Assembly (NCBI GenBank): GCA_024693325.1
Contig: JAILLA010000113.1
Location: forward strand, 1 to 50,646
Length of the DNA stretch: 50,646 nucleotides
Direction of reading: 5' to 3'
DNA from: Solobacterium sp.
GTDB lineage: Bacteria; Bacillota_I; Bacilli_A; Erysipelotrichales; Erysipelotrichaceae
Below, one piece after another: positions 44,279-50,646 of this stretch (the first letter of the stretch is position 1; the number at the start of each line of letters is the position of its first letter). The translations under genes were made by a program, and so were the position numbers. The notes beneath the pieces are model-generated. The model saw only the letters and a program-made list of their open reading frames with translations, made no database searches and had not been told where the DNA came from.

Positions 44279-45169
44279 TTACCAGAGTTCCCTGTATTCC
44301 CGGGGACTCATGTTTTCGATCTTGCGGAAGATTCTTGCAAAGTATGTGGAACTGTTGAAGCCGCAGGCATATGCGATCTCTTCGATCGTCATATCTGTGA
44401 ACCTCAGTTTTGTCTTAGCGTTGGTGATCCTGTTCTGGATGACATAATCGATCGGACTGGTGCCGTATGTATCCTTGAACAATCTGGATAAGTATGTCTT
44501 CTCCAGGAAGAAATGTTCCGAAAGTTCATCCAGCGTGATCTTCTCAGAAGAGTGCAGGTCCAGATATGCTTTGACTGCAGAGATGTCTGAACGGTCTTTA
44601 CTGTTGGTTACACTGACCGGATCCCAGGCATCCTTCATCAGATATGTCAGCATCTCCGATAACAGCGTATTGATCTCCATGTCCCTGACATAGGAATCAG
44701 ACATCGCTGTGTCATAGATCTCTTTTAATATTGAACAGTACTGGTCAAATGTCTGTTCCGGATGGAATGCAGGTCTTCCCCCTCGTTCCAGATACTTGTT
44801 GTAGATCACAGGCATGGATGGTCCCATAAAGTGTACCCATCTGATGGTCCAGAGATCATCTGATGTACTGTGAGAATAATTCTGACGGCAGTCGATCATG
44901 ACACAGTCACCTTTACCTAATTCATACTGTTTTCCGCCATACATGAGACTTCCTTTTCCATGCTCTACCGCAAAAAACAGATAGCTTTCCAGACCGCTTC
45001 GTTCACTTGTATGTGCCTTTAAAGCAGTCAGTACACCTGTTTCCTGCAGAGACAATAAAGAAGTCCTGGCAAACGGATTGGCAGTATAAAGACATCTCTT
45101 AGAATCTACAACTGCCTGATCCGAAGAGAAGATCGGTGTATCGGTTTTGTTTATCATGTCCTGATTCAC
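44279..45169 (-). CDS. AraC-family transcriptional regulator
   Basis: A 296-residue regulator. The N-terminal half (about 20-150) is a cupin-like sensor domain (VEHGKGSLMYGGKQYELGKGDCVMID, a pattern of sugar-sensing AraC proteins, given here in part as GGKQYELGKGDCVMID). The C-terminal 100 residues form the double HTH: ITLDELSEHFFLEKTYLSRL, then YGTSPIDYV and MTIEEIAYACGFNSSTYFAR, ending MSPREYR. The frame begins at GTG (45169), and an ATG lies at 45157. A TGC-TAAAAT extended -10 (45176-45181) ends only six bases before the GTG, so translation is either leaderless from GTG or starts at the ATG. It heads a pair with the flavodoxin gene. Confidence 0.9.
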   Translation of the reverse strand: MNQDMINKTDTPIFSSDQAVVDSKRCLYTANPFARTSLLSLQETGVLTALKAHTSERSGLESYLFFAVEHGKGSLMYGGKQYELGKGDCVMIDCRQNYSHSTSDDLWTIRWVHFMGPSMPVIYNKYLERGGRPAFHPEQTFDQYCSILKEIYDTAMSDSYVRDMEINTLLSEMLTYLMKDAWDPVSVTNSKDRSDISAVKAYLDLHSSEKITLDELSEHFFLEKTYLSRLFKDTYGTSPIDYVIQNRITNAKTKLRFTDMTIEEIAYACGFNSSTYFARIFRKIENMSPREYRELW

Positions 45170-45247
45170 AGGATTATTTTAGCATACAACGAAGACGAAC
45201 TGTCCGCAGAACAGTACAGGTAAGCAGAAAGCCCGGACATCAGAAAA

Positions 45248-45273
45248 CCGGATGATCGGCAATGATCACCCGG
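45248..45273 (-). terminator. Intrinsic terminator of the TetR/hydrolase operon
   Basis: CCGGATGATC (45248-45257) pairs with GATCACCCGG (45264-45273) with one mismatch, followed on the minus strand by TTTTC, about 60 bp after the TetR stop codon. Confidence 0.7.
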
Positions 45274-45332
45274 CTGTTTCCACGGTACTGCATTGATACA
45301 TAATACCTTTATTTGACTTATGCTGCTTCCTG

Positions 45333-45890
45333 TTACCCTTCCAGCGTATCCTTGAGCAGACTGAGCAGTACATCTTTCTTTTCCGCATTGCTCATGTGCG
45401 CAAAGCTTTTGGAATGGATTGCGGCAGAAATGTCCGCGGTGACCCTTCCTGCTGCGATATCCAGCGGATACTTTCCCTGATAACCGAATTTGACCAGTAA
45501 TATCTGTACGGCAGGGATCAGGGCTGCCACTGTCCGTTCGTGCAGGGCAAGACGTACGGTCCAGTGCATGTTCTTCTCAATACGGCTGTATCGTTCCATG
45601 GCGGATTCATAGCTGTCCAGAAAGGAAGACACCATTTCTTCCGGTGCAGTAACCTGTTCCGTCATCTTCTCAAAGTCTGCCTGATACATGCGGAAGAAAC
45701 GGTCGGCAACCACATCAAAGAGTTCTTCCTTGGACTTAAAGTAGTGATAGAACATCCCTACTTCCCCGCCGACTTTCTCCAGGATCATTCTTACCGAGGT
45801 CTTCTCAAATCCCTCGGTGAAAAACAGCTGTTCCGCAGCTGTTATGATCTCTTCCCGTTTTCCGCCTTCCAGTACAGGTTTTCTAGCCAT
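45333..45890 (-). CDS. TetR-family regulator
   Basis: A 185-residue repressor. The N-terminal HTH spans about 10-56 (IITAAEQLFFTEGFEKTSV, then GEVGMFYHYFKSKEELF). The C-terminal domain binds an unknown ligand. Its start overlaps the end of the alpha/beta-hydrolase gene by 8 bp, so both are translated from one mRNA. The palindromes at 47051-47133 upstream of the hydrolase gene are the likely operators, making the operon autoregulated. Confidence 0.88.
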   Translation of the reverse strand: MARKPVLEGGKREEIITAAEQLFFTEGFEKTSVRMILEKVGGEVGMFYHYFKSKEELFDVVADRFFRMYQADFEKMTEQVTAPEEMVSSFLDSYESAMERYSRIEKNMHWTVRLALHERTVAALIPAVQILLVKFGYQGKYPLDIAAGRVTADISAAIHSKSFAHMSNAEKKDVLLSLLKDTLEG

Positions 45891-47034
45891 TGGTCTTAGA
45901 TTCGATCCATCCTTCTATGGTATCCAGCGCCAGCTTCAGGTTGCCGATCTGGCAGTGATGATCCGCATGTTCCTCTTCTGTAAACAGGCGTCCGGTCACA
46001 CTCCTGGCATTGGTCAGGGCTTTCAGCTGATCTTCATAATATATTGTATACAGATCTCCTGTACCCGCAAGTACGAGTACATCCTGTGTCAGCATGGGTG
46101 ATATTTCCCTGGTGTTGTACTGCTTGATGCAGTTGAAGTATTCATACGGCGTATGTACGTTCTCGTAGATCGCGTATCCCTGTCCCAGCAGCCAGTGCGT
46201 AAAGATATTCTCGTTCAGTTTTTTCTCCAGCCATTTCCACAGGATATTGCGGGGATGTGCCGTCAGGTAGTCAAAGAGACGCGCTGTCTTCTTCCCCATC
46301 TTATGTGTGATCGATCCGTAGAAGTCATAGATCATATCAAACATGACGACTCTCTGGATCCGTTTGTCGTATACAGCGGCTCTTGGCGCAAGATAACCGC
46401 CTAGAGAAATACCGATCAGGGTAACATCCTGAAGACCGAAGTGATCCAGTACAGCAGAGGTGCAGTGTTCCCACTCCGGCGTCATCTTGATGCCGCAGCG
46501 CATCAGCACTTCTCCCTGACCCGGTCCTTCAAAGAAGTATGTTTCGTATCCCTGTTCACCAAAGTACAGCAGAACATCCAGGAATTCCTGAACGATGCTG
46601 TCATATCCCCCATGCAGAACGATGATACTGCGGGGATTCTCCGGCTTGATGTAATATACCGGAAGATATCCGTTCCCGTAAGGGATACGTTCATACTTCA
46701 TCTGTTCAAAGGAACTGTAGTACGCATCATAGAGAGACATACACTTCTCATACAGGATCGACTTCAGTGATCCTCCGTTCCCATCCTTCGCGTCACTCAT
46801 GGTGTAGAACTGAGCGGCACGGTAACACACTGCCGCCTTTTTGAGTTCACCCTTCTCATCTGCCTGTCTACCGGCTTCCGTGAATAAAGAGATCCATGTC
46901 TCAAAGTCCACGGCTTTCTTTCCAATCTCCATGAGCTCGTCATAATCCAGAGCTCCCATGGAGTAAAACCTGTTCAGCTGGAAATTCATACCCACATTCG
47001 TACTGAATTCATAAAATCCGACATTAAAATGCAT
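45883..47034 (-). CDS. Alpha/beta-hydrolase
   Basis: A 383-residue hydrolase of unknown substrate. A helical N-terminal region (to about 125) precedes the alpha/beta domain. SIIVLHGGYDS gives the oxyanion strand, GISLGGY the serine nucleophile (about 209), VLAGTGDLYT the acid (about 335) and EEEHADHHCQIG the histidine (about 360). The layout resembles large single-domain hydrolases of the FrsA/2,6-dihydropseudooxynicotine-hydrolase type. The frame opens at 47040, but the ATG at 47034 (MHFNVGFYEF) is 8 bp from AAAGGA, whereas 47040 is only 2 bp away. It is cotranscribed with the TetR gene. Confidence 0.85.
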   Translation of the reverse strand: MHFNVGFYEFSTNVGMNFQLNRFYSMGALDYDELMEIGKKAVDFETWISLFTEAGRQADEKGELKKAAVCYRAAQFYTMSDAKDGNGGSLKSILYEKCMSLYDAYYSSFEQMKYERIPYGNGYLPVYYIKPENPRSIIVLHGGYDSIVQEFLDVLLYFGEQGYETYFFEGPGQGEVLMRCGIKMTPEWEHCTSAVLDHFGLQDVTLIGISLGGYLAPRAAVYDKRIQRVVMFDMIYDFYGSITHKMGKKTARLFDYLTAHPRNILWKWLEKKLNENIFTHWLLGQGYAIYENVHTPYEYFNCIKQYNTREISPMLTQDVLVLAGTGDLYTIYYEDQLKALTNARSVTGRLFTEEEHADHHCQIGNLKLALDTIEGWIESKTNG

Positions 47035-47050
47035 GATCATGATCCTTTCT

Positions 47051-47133
47051 AATTAACAGAATACTGTTCTGTTAATTATCATAGAACACTATCATGCATC
47101 ACGCAAGATAAACCAAATACTGTTCTGTTAATT
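47051..47133 (-). promoter_or_regulatory. Promoter flanked by two TetR-type operators
   Basis: A promoter TTGCGT-N17-TATGAT (-35 at 47101-47106, -10 at 47078-47083, minus strand) drives the hydrolase-TetR operon. Just downstream of the -10 lies an inverted repeat AATTAACAGAA/TTCTGTTAATT (47051-47077). Upstream of the -35, AATACTGTTCTGTTAATT recurs exactly (47060-47077 and 47116-47133), although the second copy has lost its left arm. Two operators flanking a promoter fit repression by the TetR protein encoded last in the operon. Confidence 0.75.
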
Positions 47134-47149
47134 GTGTATAAAACAATGT

Positions 47150-48532
47150 TCAGTACTGCAGATCCCCGTTCATCAGGTTGATGATATGTTTGAATTTCCC
47201 GCTATGGGGATGCTGTCGGGGAGGATCATCCGACAATGATATCGTCACATGAGATACTCCCTGTGTACTGAGATAGTCCTTCAGACGTTCCGAAGCAGCC
47301 GCAAAGACTTCAGTCCTGTCAATGCCTTCCTTCTCCTCCATACGCAGTACAAGATGATTTTCCGAATATACCAGTACCTGGAAGCGTCTCAGGTCATGAA
47401 TTTCTTTCAATACTGCGTATACAGACAGAGGTGCAACTTTGATCGTCTTCCCGTCTTCCGTAAAGGTCAGTACATCATCTGTGCGTCCTTCCAGTTCCAG
47501 CCAGGGAGACGGATTCCCGCAGGCACATGGTTCATGGTGCATGATCACCCGGTCCGTGACCTCATAACGGATATACGGCTGTGTGTAATTGTACAGATTG
47601 GTCAGATAGATCTTATCTGACTGCACTCCGTCCGGAACAGGGTTTCCCTGTGCATCCACAGGTTCCACGATCAGCCAGTCATCGTTGATATGAAAGTGAT
47701 GGTGGATGCACTCACAGGCTACGGTACCTCCTTCCGTGCAGGAGTAGGATGTCTGTACATAACAGTGAAAGGTCTCCGCAAGCTTTGCACGCAGTTCTTC
47801 GGACAGGTATTCACCGCCTGTCATGATCAGTACCGGAGAGATCTTCAGTCTTCCTTCTTTTGCTTCATCTATCAGCAATTCCAAATGCGACGGATATCCC
47901 CCGAGCATGGCCGGCTGGAATTCATTGAGCTGTTTGACGATCTGCGGTATGGGGTATAAGGCACTGGATATCGCAAGCTGTTTCTTCTTCCAGGGCATAC
48001 TGCGCAGTCTTGTGCGGATACTGCTGTTTCCCAGATAGAAGCCCTCATCCGCAAATACACCGATGCTTTTACCGCCGCGTTTTATAAATGCAAGGAGATC
48101 TTCTCTGCGGGCAAAGCTGCGTACTGCACTGATGCCTCCCATGATGTTGTTGGCAGTCTTATCAACAACAGTCACCAGCGGGTTTCCGGTGGAACCGGAA
48201 GTCGTGAATACCAGGTATCTGCCGTTCAGCCAGACACCGATATTCTTCTTGTCTTCCATGAAGCGTTCAACGTCCTCAAGTTTCAGTTCCCTGTCGCATA
48301 CCCAGTCATTCCAGTTGTCCATCAGTGTTCTTTTGTCTGTAGACGGAAGATCGCTCAGCTGAAAAGATTCCGGTGCATCCTGATACAGTTTCTGATAGTA
48401 CGGGCTGTTTTCTCTGGCATAGCGTACGATCTCCTGCAGTCTCTTTGTCTGCAGAGCCTGACGCTGCTGTGCATTCATCTTTCCGTAATCACGGCAGAGT
48501 TTCATCGCTTTGAATATTCCTGTTCTATTCAT
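47150..48532 (-). CDS. PaaK-like adenylate-forming ligase (CoA ligase family)
   Basis: This 460-residue enzyme of the phenylacetate-CoA ligase/coenzyme F390 synthetase-like group activates a carboxylic acid as its AMP ester. The ATP-binding P-loop FTTSGSTGNPLV is near 112, and SYSCTEGGTVACEC, then YIRYEVTDRV and LEGRTDDVL, mark the rest of the active site. The N-terminal 30 residues are basic. The frame opens at 48550, but the ATG at 48532 (MNRTGIFKAMK) has AGGAGG at 6 bp. It overlaps the TetR gene by 8 bp. The acid substrate is unknown, and a cell-wall or fatty-acid route is possible. Confidence 0.82.
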   Translation of the reverse strand: MNRTGIFKAMKLCRDYGKMNAQQRQALQTKRLQEIVRYARENSPYYQKLYQDAPESFQLSDLPSTDKRTLMDNWNDWVCDRELKLEDVERFMEDKKNIGVWLNGRYLVFTTSGSTGNPLVTVVDKTANNIMGGISAVRSFARREDLLAFIKRGGKSIGVFADEGFYLGNSSIRTRLRSMPWKKKQLAISSALYPIPQIVKQLNEFQPAMLGGYPSHLELLIDEAKEGRLKISPVLIMTGGEYLSEELRAKLAETFHCYVQTSYSCTEGGTVACECIHHHFHINDDWLIVEPVDAQGNPVPDGVQSDKIYLTNLYNYTQPYIRYEVTDRVIMHHEPCACGNPSPWLELEGRTDDVLTFTEDGKTIKVAPLSVYAVLKEIHDLRRFQVLVYSENHLVLRMEEKEGIDRTEVFAAASERLKDYLSTQGVSHVTISLSDDPPRQHPHSGKFKHIINLMNGDLQY

Positions 48533-49169
48533 GACCTTCCTCCTTTTCACAGATCCCGTACAGCATCAGATCCAGATAGTCTTTCATCTGTGTTCTGATC
48601 CTTTCACTGTTCTCAAAGAACTGATCAGGATCCTGCTGGTACTGCAGCAGGTAACGGTTCATGACCGCATTAATGTAGATCTGCAGTCCTTCTGCCGTAA
48701 TAGCCTCCTTGTTTTTCAGATGTAATTTGTTCATGGCATTTCTGAGCATCTTTTCAGACTCAGACCGTATCACAACCGCATACCCTGCCATGATCTCTGC
48801 TTTCTCCTTTGCAATCTCAGAAGACGCATCACGAGAAGACATGTTTACCATATGCATCTCATCTCTGTATTCCATGCATAGTCTGATCTTATGGTTCATT
48901 TCTTCAAACAGGATCTCATAGAAATCATTCCCGGTGACCTCTTCGGTTTTACCGGTAAGGCGTTCCATGGATTTTTCCAGGCAGAACAGATAGAATTTCT
49001 TTTTTGATCCGAAATAGTGGAACAGGATCCCTTTTGAGATCTGACACTGCTCAGTGATCGTATCTGTACTGGTATCCCGGAAGGATTTCAGTGAGAATTC
49101 CCGGATCCCGGCAGAAAGGATCTTCTCCTGTTTATCCGCCGGCAGTTTTTCAAATGTTCTGAGTGACAT
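48525..49169 (-). CDS. TetR-family regulator
   Basis: A 214-residue regulator. The HTH is at about 10-55 (ILSAGIREFSLKSFRDTSTD, then QISKGILFHYFGSKKKFY). The open frame starts 39 codons further upstream, but the ATG at 49169 (MSLRTFEKLP) has GGAGG at 5 bp and is the natural start. It is followed by, and overlaps, the PaaK-like ligase gene. A perfect 22-bp palindrome over its -35 (49223-49244) is the probable operator, so autoregulation is likely. Confidence 0.88.
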   Translation of the reverse strand: MSLRTFEKLPADKQEKILSAGIREFSLKSFRDTSTDTITEQCQISKGILFHYFGSKKKFYLFCLEKSMERLTGKTEEVTGNDFYEILFEEMNHKIRLCMEYRDEMHMVNMSSRDASSEIAKEKAEIMAGYAVVIRSESEKMLRNAMNKLHLKNKEAITAEGLQIYINAVMNRYLLQYQQDPDQFFENSERIRTQMKDYLDLMLYGICEKEEGHE

Positions 49170-49212
49170 GGTACCTCCAAGTATCAAGTAACTGTCAATG
49201 CTTTCTGTTTCC

Positions 49213-49244
49213 AGTATGTCAGATATTGACTGGCCAGTCAATAT
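49213..49244 (-). promoter_or_regulatory. Promoter overlapped by a perfect 22-bp palindrome
   Basis: The minus-strand promoter is TTGACT (49236-49241), 17 bp, CATACT (49213-49218). The perfect palindrome spans 49223-49244, with core TTGACTGGCCAGTCAA. It covers the -35 and half the spacer. Such TGAC-N-GTCA palindromes are typical TetR-family operators, so binding by the TetR protein encoded next is likely. Confidence 0.8.
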
Positions 49245-49262
49245 TATCCAGAGAACAAGAAA

Positions 49263-49297
49263 GCCCCATATCCTGCTGTTCAGCACGGGTATGGGGC
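49263..49297 (-). terminator. Intrinsic terminator of nagB
   Basis: GCCCCATA (49263-49270) pairs with TATGGGGC (49290-49297), followed on the minus strand by TTTCTTG, 20 bp after the nagB stop codon. Confidence 0.75.
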
Positions 49298-49316
49298 GAT
49301 ATGTTCTTGTATTAGC

Positions 49317-50108
49317 TTAGAGTCTTTCAGCCTTTTCAATATCCAGGAAATACTTGTAGGTATCTACCATCAGTTCCCCGCAGGCTGCTTCATCGCATGC
49401 GATGATCGCTGCCGGGTGCAGCTGCAGCGCACTGCATGTCCACTTCTGGGATACTCCGCCTTCGACTGTAGCAGCCAAGGCTCTTGCCTTGTTGTGGCCG
49501 GAGATCAGTACCAGGACTTCCTTGGAGTCTGTGACTGTTCCGATACCTACTGACAGCGCATGTGTCGGTACCTTTGAAGGATCATTGTCGAAGAACCTGG
49601 AGTTGACGATGATCGTGTCTGTTGTCAGGGCTCTCACGCCTGTTCTGCTCGACAGGGATGTGTACGGCTCATTGAATGCAAGATGTCCGTCTACTCCGAT
49701 GCCTCCCATGAACAGGTCGATCCCTCCATACGATGCGATCTTTTCTTCGTATCTTGCGCATTCACCTTCCGGATCATCTGTCATTCCGTTCAGGATGTTG
49801 ATGTTCGCAGGATCCATGTCTGTCAGGTGGTTGAACAGATTGTCGTGCATGAAGTACCAGTAGCTCTGGTCATGTTCATGCGGCAGTCCGATGTATTCGT
49901 CCATGTTGAATGTGACGACGTTTTTGAATGACAGTTCTCCTGCCTGATTCATTCTCACCAGTTCCTTGTATACGCCGATCGGTGAGCTTCCCGTAGGAAG
50001 TCCCAGTACGAACGGTCTGCCTTCCTTGTGGTTCCTGATCTTATTGGCAATATAATCTGCTGCCCATTTGCACATCTTGGCATAGTTGTCCTGGATTACG
50101 ACTCTCAT
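49317..50108 (-). CDS. nagB: Glucosamine-6-phosphate deaminase
   Basis: The enzyme converts glucosamine-6-phosphate to fructose-6-phosphate and ammonia. The 263-residue sequence has LGLPTGSSPIGVY (substrate-phosphate loop), FNMDEYIGLP (catalytic Asp, about 70), GGIGVDGHLAFNEP (His, about 140, and Glu) and VLVLISGHNKARAL. The N-terminal residue region and length fit the Gram-positive NagB. It lies 18 bp downstream of glmM, so amino-sugar recycling and UDP-GlcNAc synthesis share a transcript. Ribosome site GGAGGAAAA. Confidence 0.94.
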   Translation of the reverse strand: MRVVIQDNYAKMCKWAADYIANKIRNHKEGRPFVLGLPTGSSPIGVYKELVRMNQAGELSFKNVVTFNMDEYIGLPHEHDQSYWYFMHDNLFNHLTDMDPANINILNGMTDDPEGECARYEEKIASYGGIDLFMGGIGVDGHLAFNEPYTSLSSRTGVRALTTDTIIVNSRFFDNDPSKVPTHALSVGIGTVTDSKEVLVLISGHNKARALAATVEGGVSQKWTCSALQLHPAAIIACDEAACGELMVDTYKYFLDIEKAERL

Positions 50109-50126
50109 GTTCTGTTTTCCTCCTGC

Positions 50127-50646
50127 TTATGCTGTATGTCCTTTTGCTTTGATCACTTCAATGACTGAGTCAACGTATTTCTCACAGATCTCATCTGTAT
50201 CCGCTTCTACCATGACTCTGATCACAGGCTCTGTTCCGCTTTCTCTTACCAGGATCCTTCCGTTGTCTCCCAGTTCTTCTGCGACCTTCTTCACTGCTGC
50301 CTGTACGTCAGGATCATTCTGTGCCTCGGGCTTGCTCTTGACGCGCACGTTCTTCAGTACCTGCGGATAGAACACCACAGGTGCTGCCAGTTCGCTCATC
50401 GGCTTTTCCTTCGCAAGCATGACTTCCATCAGCTTCAGCGATGTCAGGATACCGTCTCCTGTCGTCGCGTACTTTGTGAAGATGATGTGGCCGCTCTGCT
50501 CTCCTCCGATACGGTGGCCGTTCTCTACCATGTTCTCGTAAACATACTTGTCTCCGACCTTTGTCTTCTCGTATCCGATTCCCACTTTATCCAGTGCCTT
50601 GTACAGACCGAAGTTGCTCATGACTGTCGTGACGACTGTATTGTTC
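50127..50646 (-). CDS. glmM: Phosphoglucosamine mutase, C-terminal part (truncated by window)
   Basis: This enzyme makes glucosamine-1-phosphate from glucosamine-6-phosphate for UDP-GlcNAc. Only the last 172 residues or so are in the window; the gene continues beyond the right edge. The sequence NTVVTTVMSNFGLYKAL leads in, and GGEQSGHIIF (sugar-binding loop) and VRESGTEPVIRVMVEA (phosphate-binding loop) are diagnostic of GlmM. It precedes nagB in the same operon, and the two enzymes act on the same substrate. Confidence 0.93.
   Translation of the reverse strand, partial: NNTVVTTVMSNFGLYKALDKVGIGYEKTKVGDKYVYENMVENGHRIGGEQSGHIIFTKYATTGDGILTSLKLMEVMLAKEKPMSELAAPVVFYPQVLKNVRVKSKPEAQNDPDVQAAVKKVAEELGDNGRILVRESGTEPVIRVMVEADTDEICEKYVDSVIEVIKAKGHTA

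Noticed and set aside
1-50646. CRISPR arrays, rRNA and tRNA genes
   Set aside because: No regularly spaced short repeats, conserved rRNA blocks or tRNA cloverleaf sequences were recognised; the many near-repeats in 6-9 kb are protein-coding Ig domains.

Overview
The window looks like a chromosomal segment of a low-to-mid GC Gram-positive bacterium (Bacillota). The protein styles (BspA-type LRR and Ig-like surface proteins, PgcA-type mutase, Firmicute ManA, gut-type Fic/TA/IS200 content) suggest an Erysipelotrichia-like gut or oral commensal. That placement is inference, with no rRNA to confirm it. Nearly all genes are on the minus strand; only a toxin-antitoxin pair and one regulator are on the plus strand.

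Layout. (1) 1-14 kb: two giant secreted surface proteins (1752 and 2649 aa) in tandem. A third paralogue (1862 aa) lies at 27.4-33.0 kb. All three share a signal peptide, an acidic N-terminal stretch, Big_2-type Ig domains, a C-terminal repeat array and an aromatic C-terminal tail, with no LPXTG motif. All three also share one promoter architecture: an 18-bp GGTC...GACC element exactly 13 bp from an extended -10. Decayed copies of this promoter and the scar of a deleted paralogue lie in intergenic regions. (2) 14.3-16.2 kb: an S9 prolyl-oligopeptidase-type peptidase. (3) 16.6-22.7 kb: a five-gene operon, gmd-fcl-manC-manA-phosphosugar mutase, sufficient to make GDP-L-fucose from fructose-6-phosphate. 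(4) 23-27.2 kb: a Phd/RelE-type toxin-antitoxin pair, a surface-gene scar, and an HTH-Fic gene split by an IS200/IS605 element (tnpA, tnpB and a probable omega RNA). Removing the element restores the fic frame exactly. (5) 33.4-34.6 kb: an enolase-superfamily sugar-acid dehydratase. (6) 35-43.6 kb: an undescribed-looking cluster of zinc-ribbon membrane proteins, a 1120-aa membrane protein and a divergently transcribed protein with two HTHs. (7) 43.7-49.2 kb: AraC regulator plus flavodoxin, TetR plus alpha/beta hydrolase, and TetR plus PaaK-like adenylate-forming ligase. The two TetR units have clear palindromic operators. (8) 49.3-50.6 kb: nagB and the 3' part of glmM (amino-sugar metabolism).

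The best candidates for new biology are the shared promoter element and C-terminal tail of the giant surface proteins, with their birth-and-death remnants; the zinc-ribbon/1120-aa cluster with its divergent regulator; and the IS200/IS605 insertion that separates the Fic autoinhibitory motif from its catalytic core and carries a TnpB lacking the usual zinc-ribbon cysteines.
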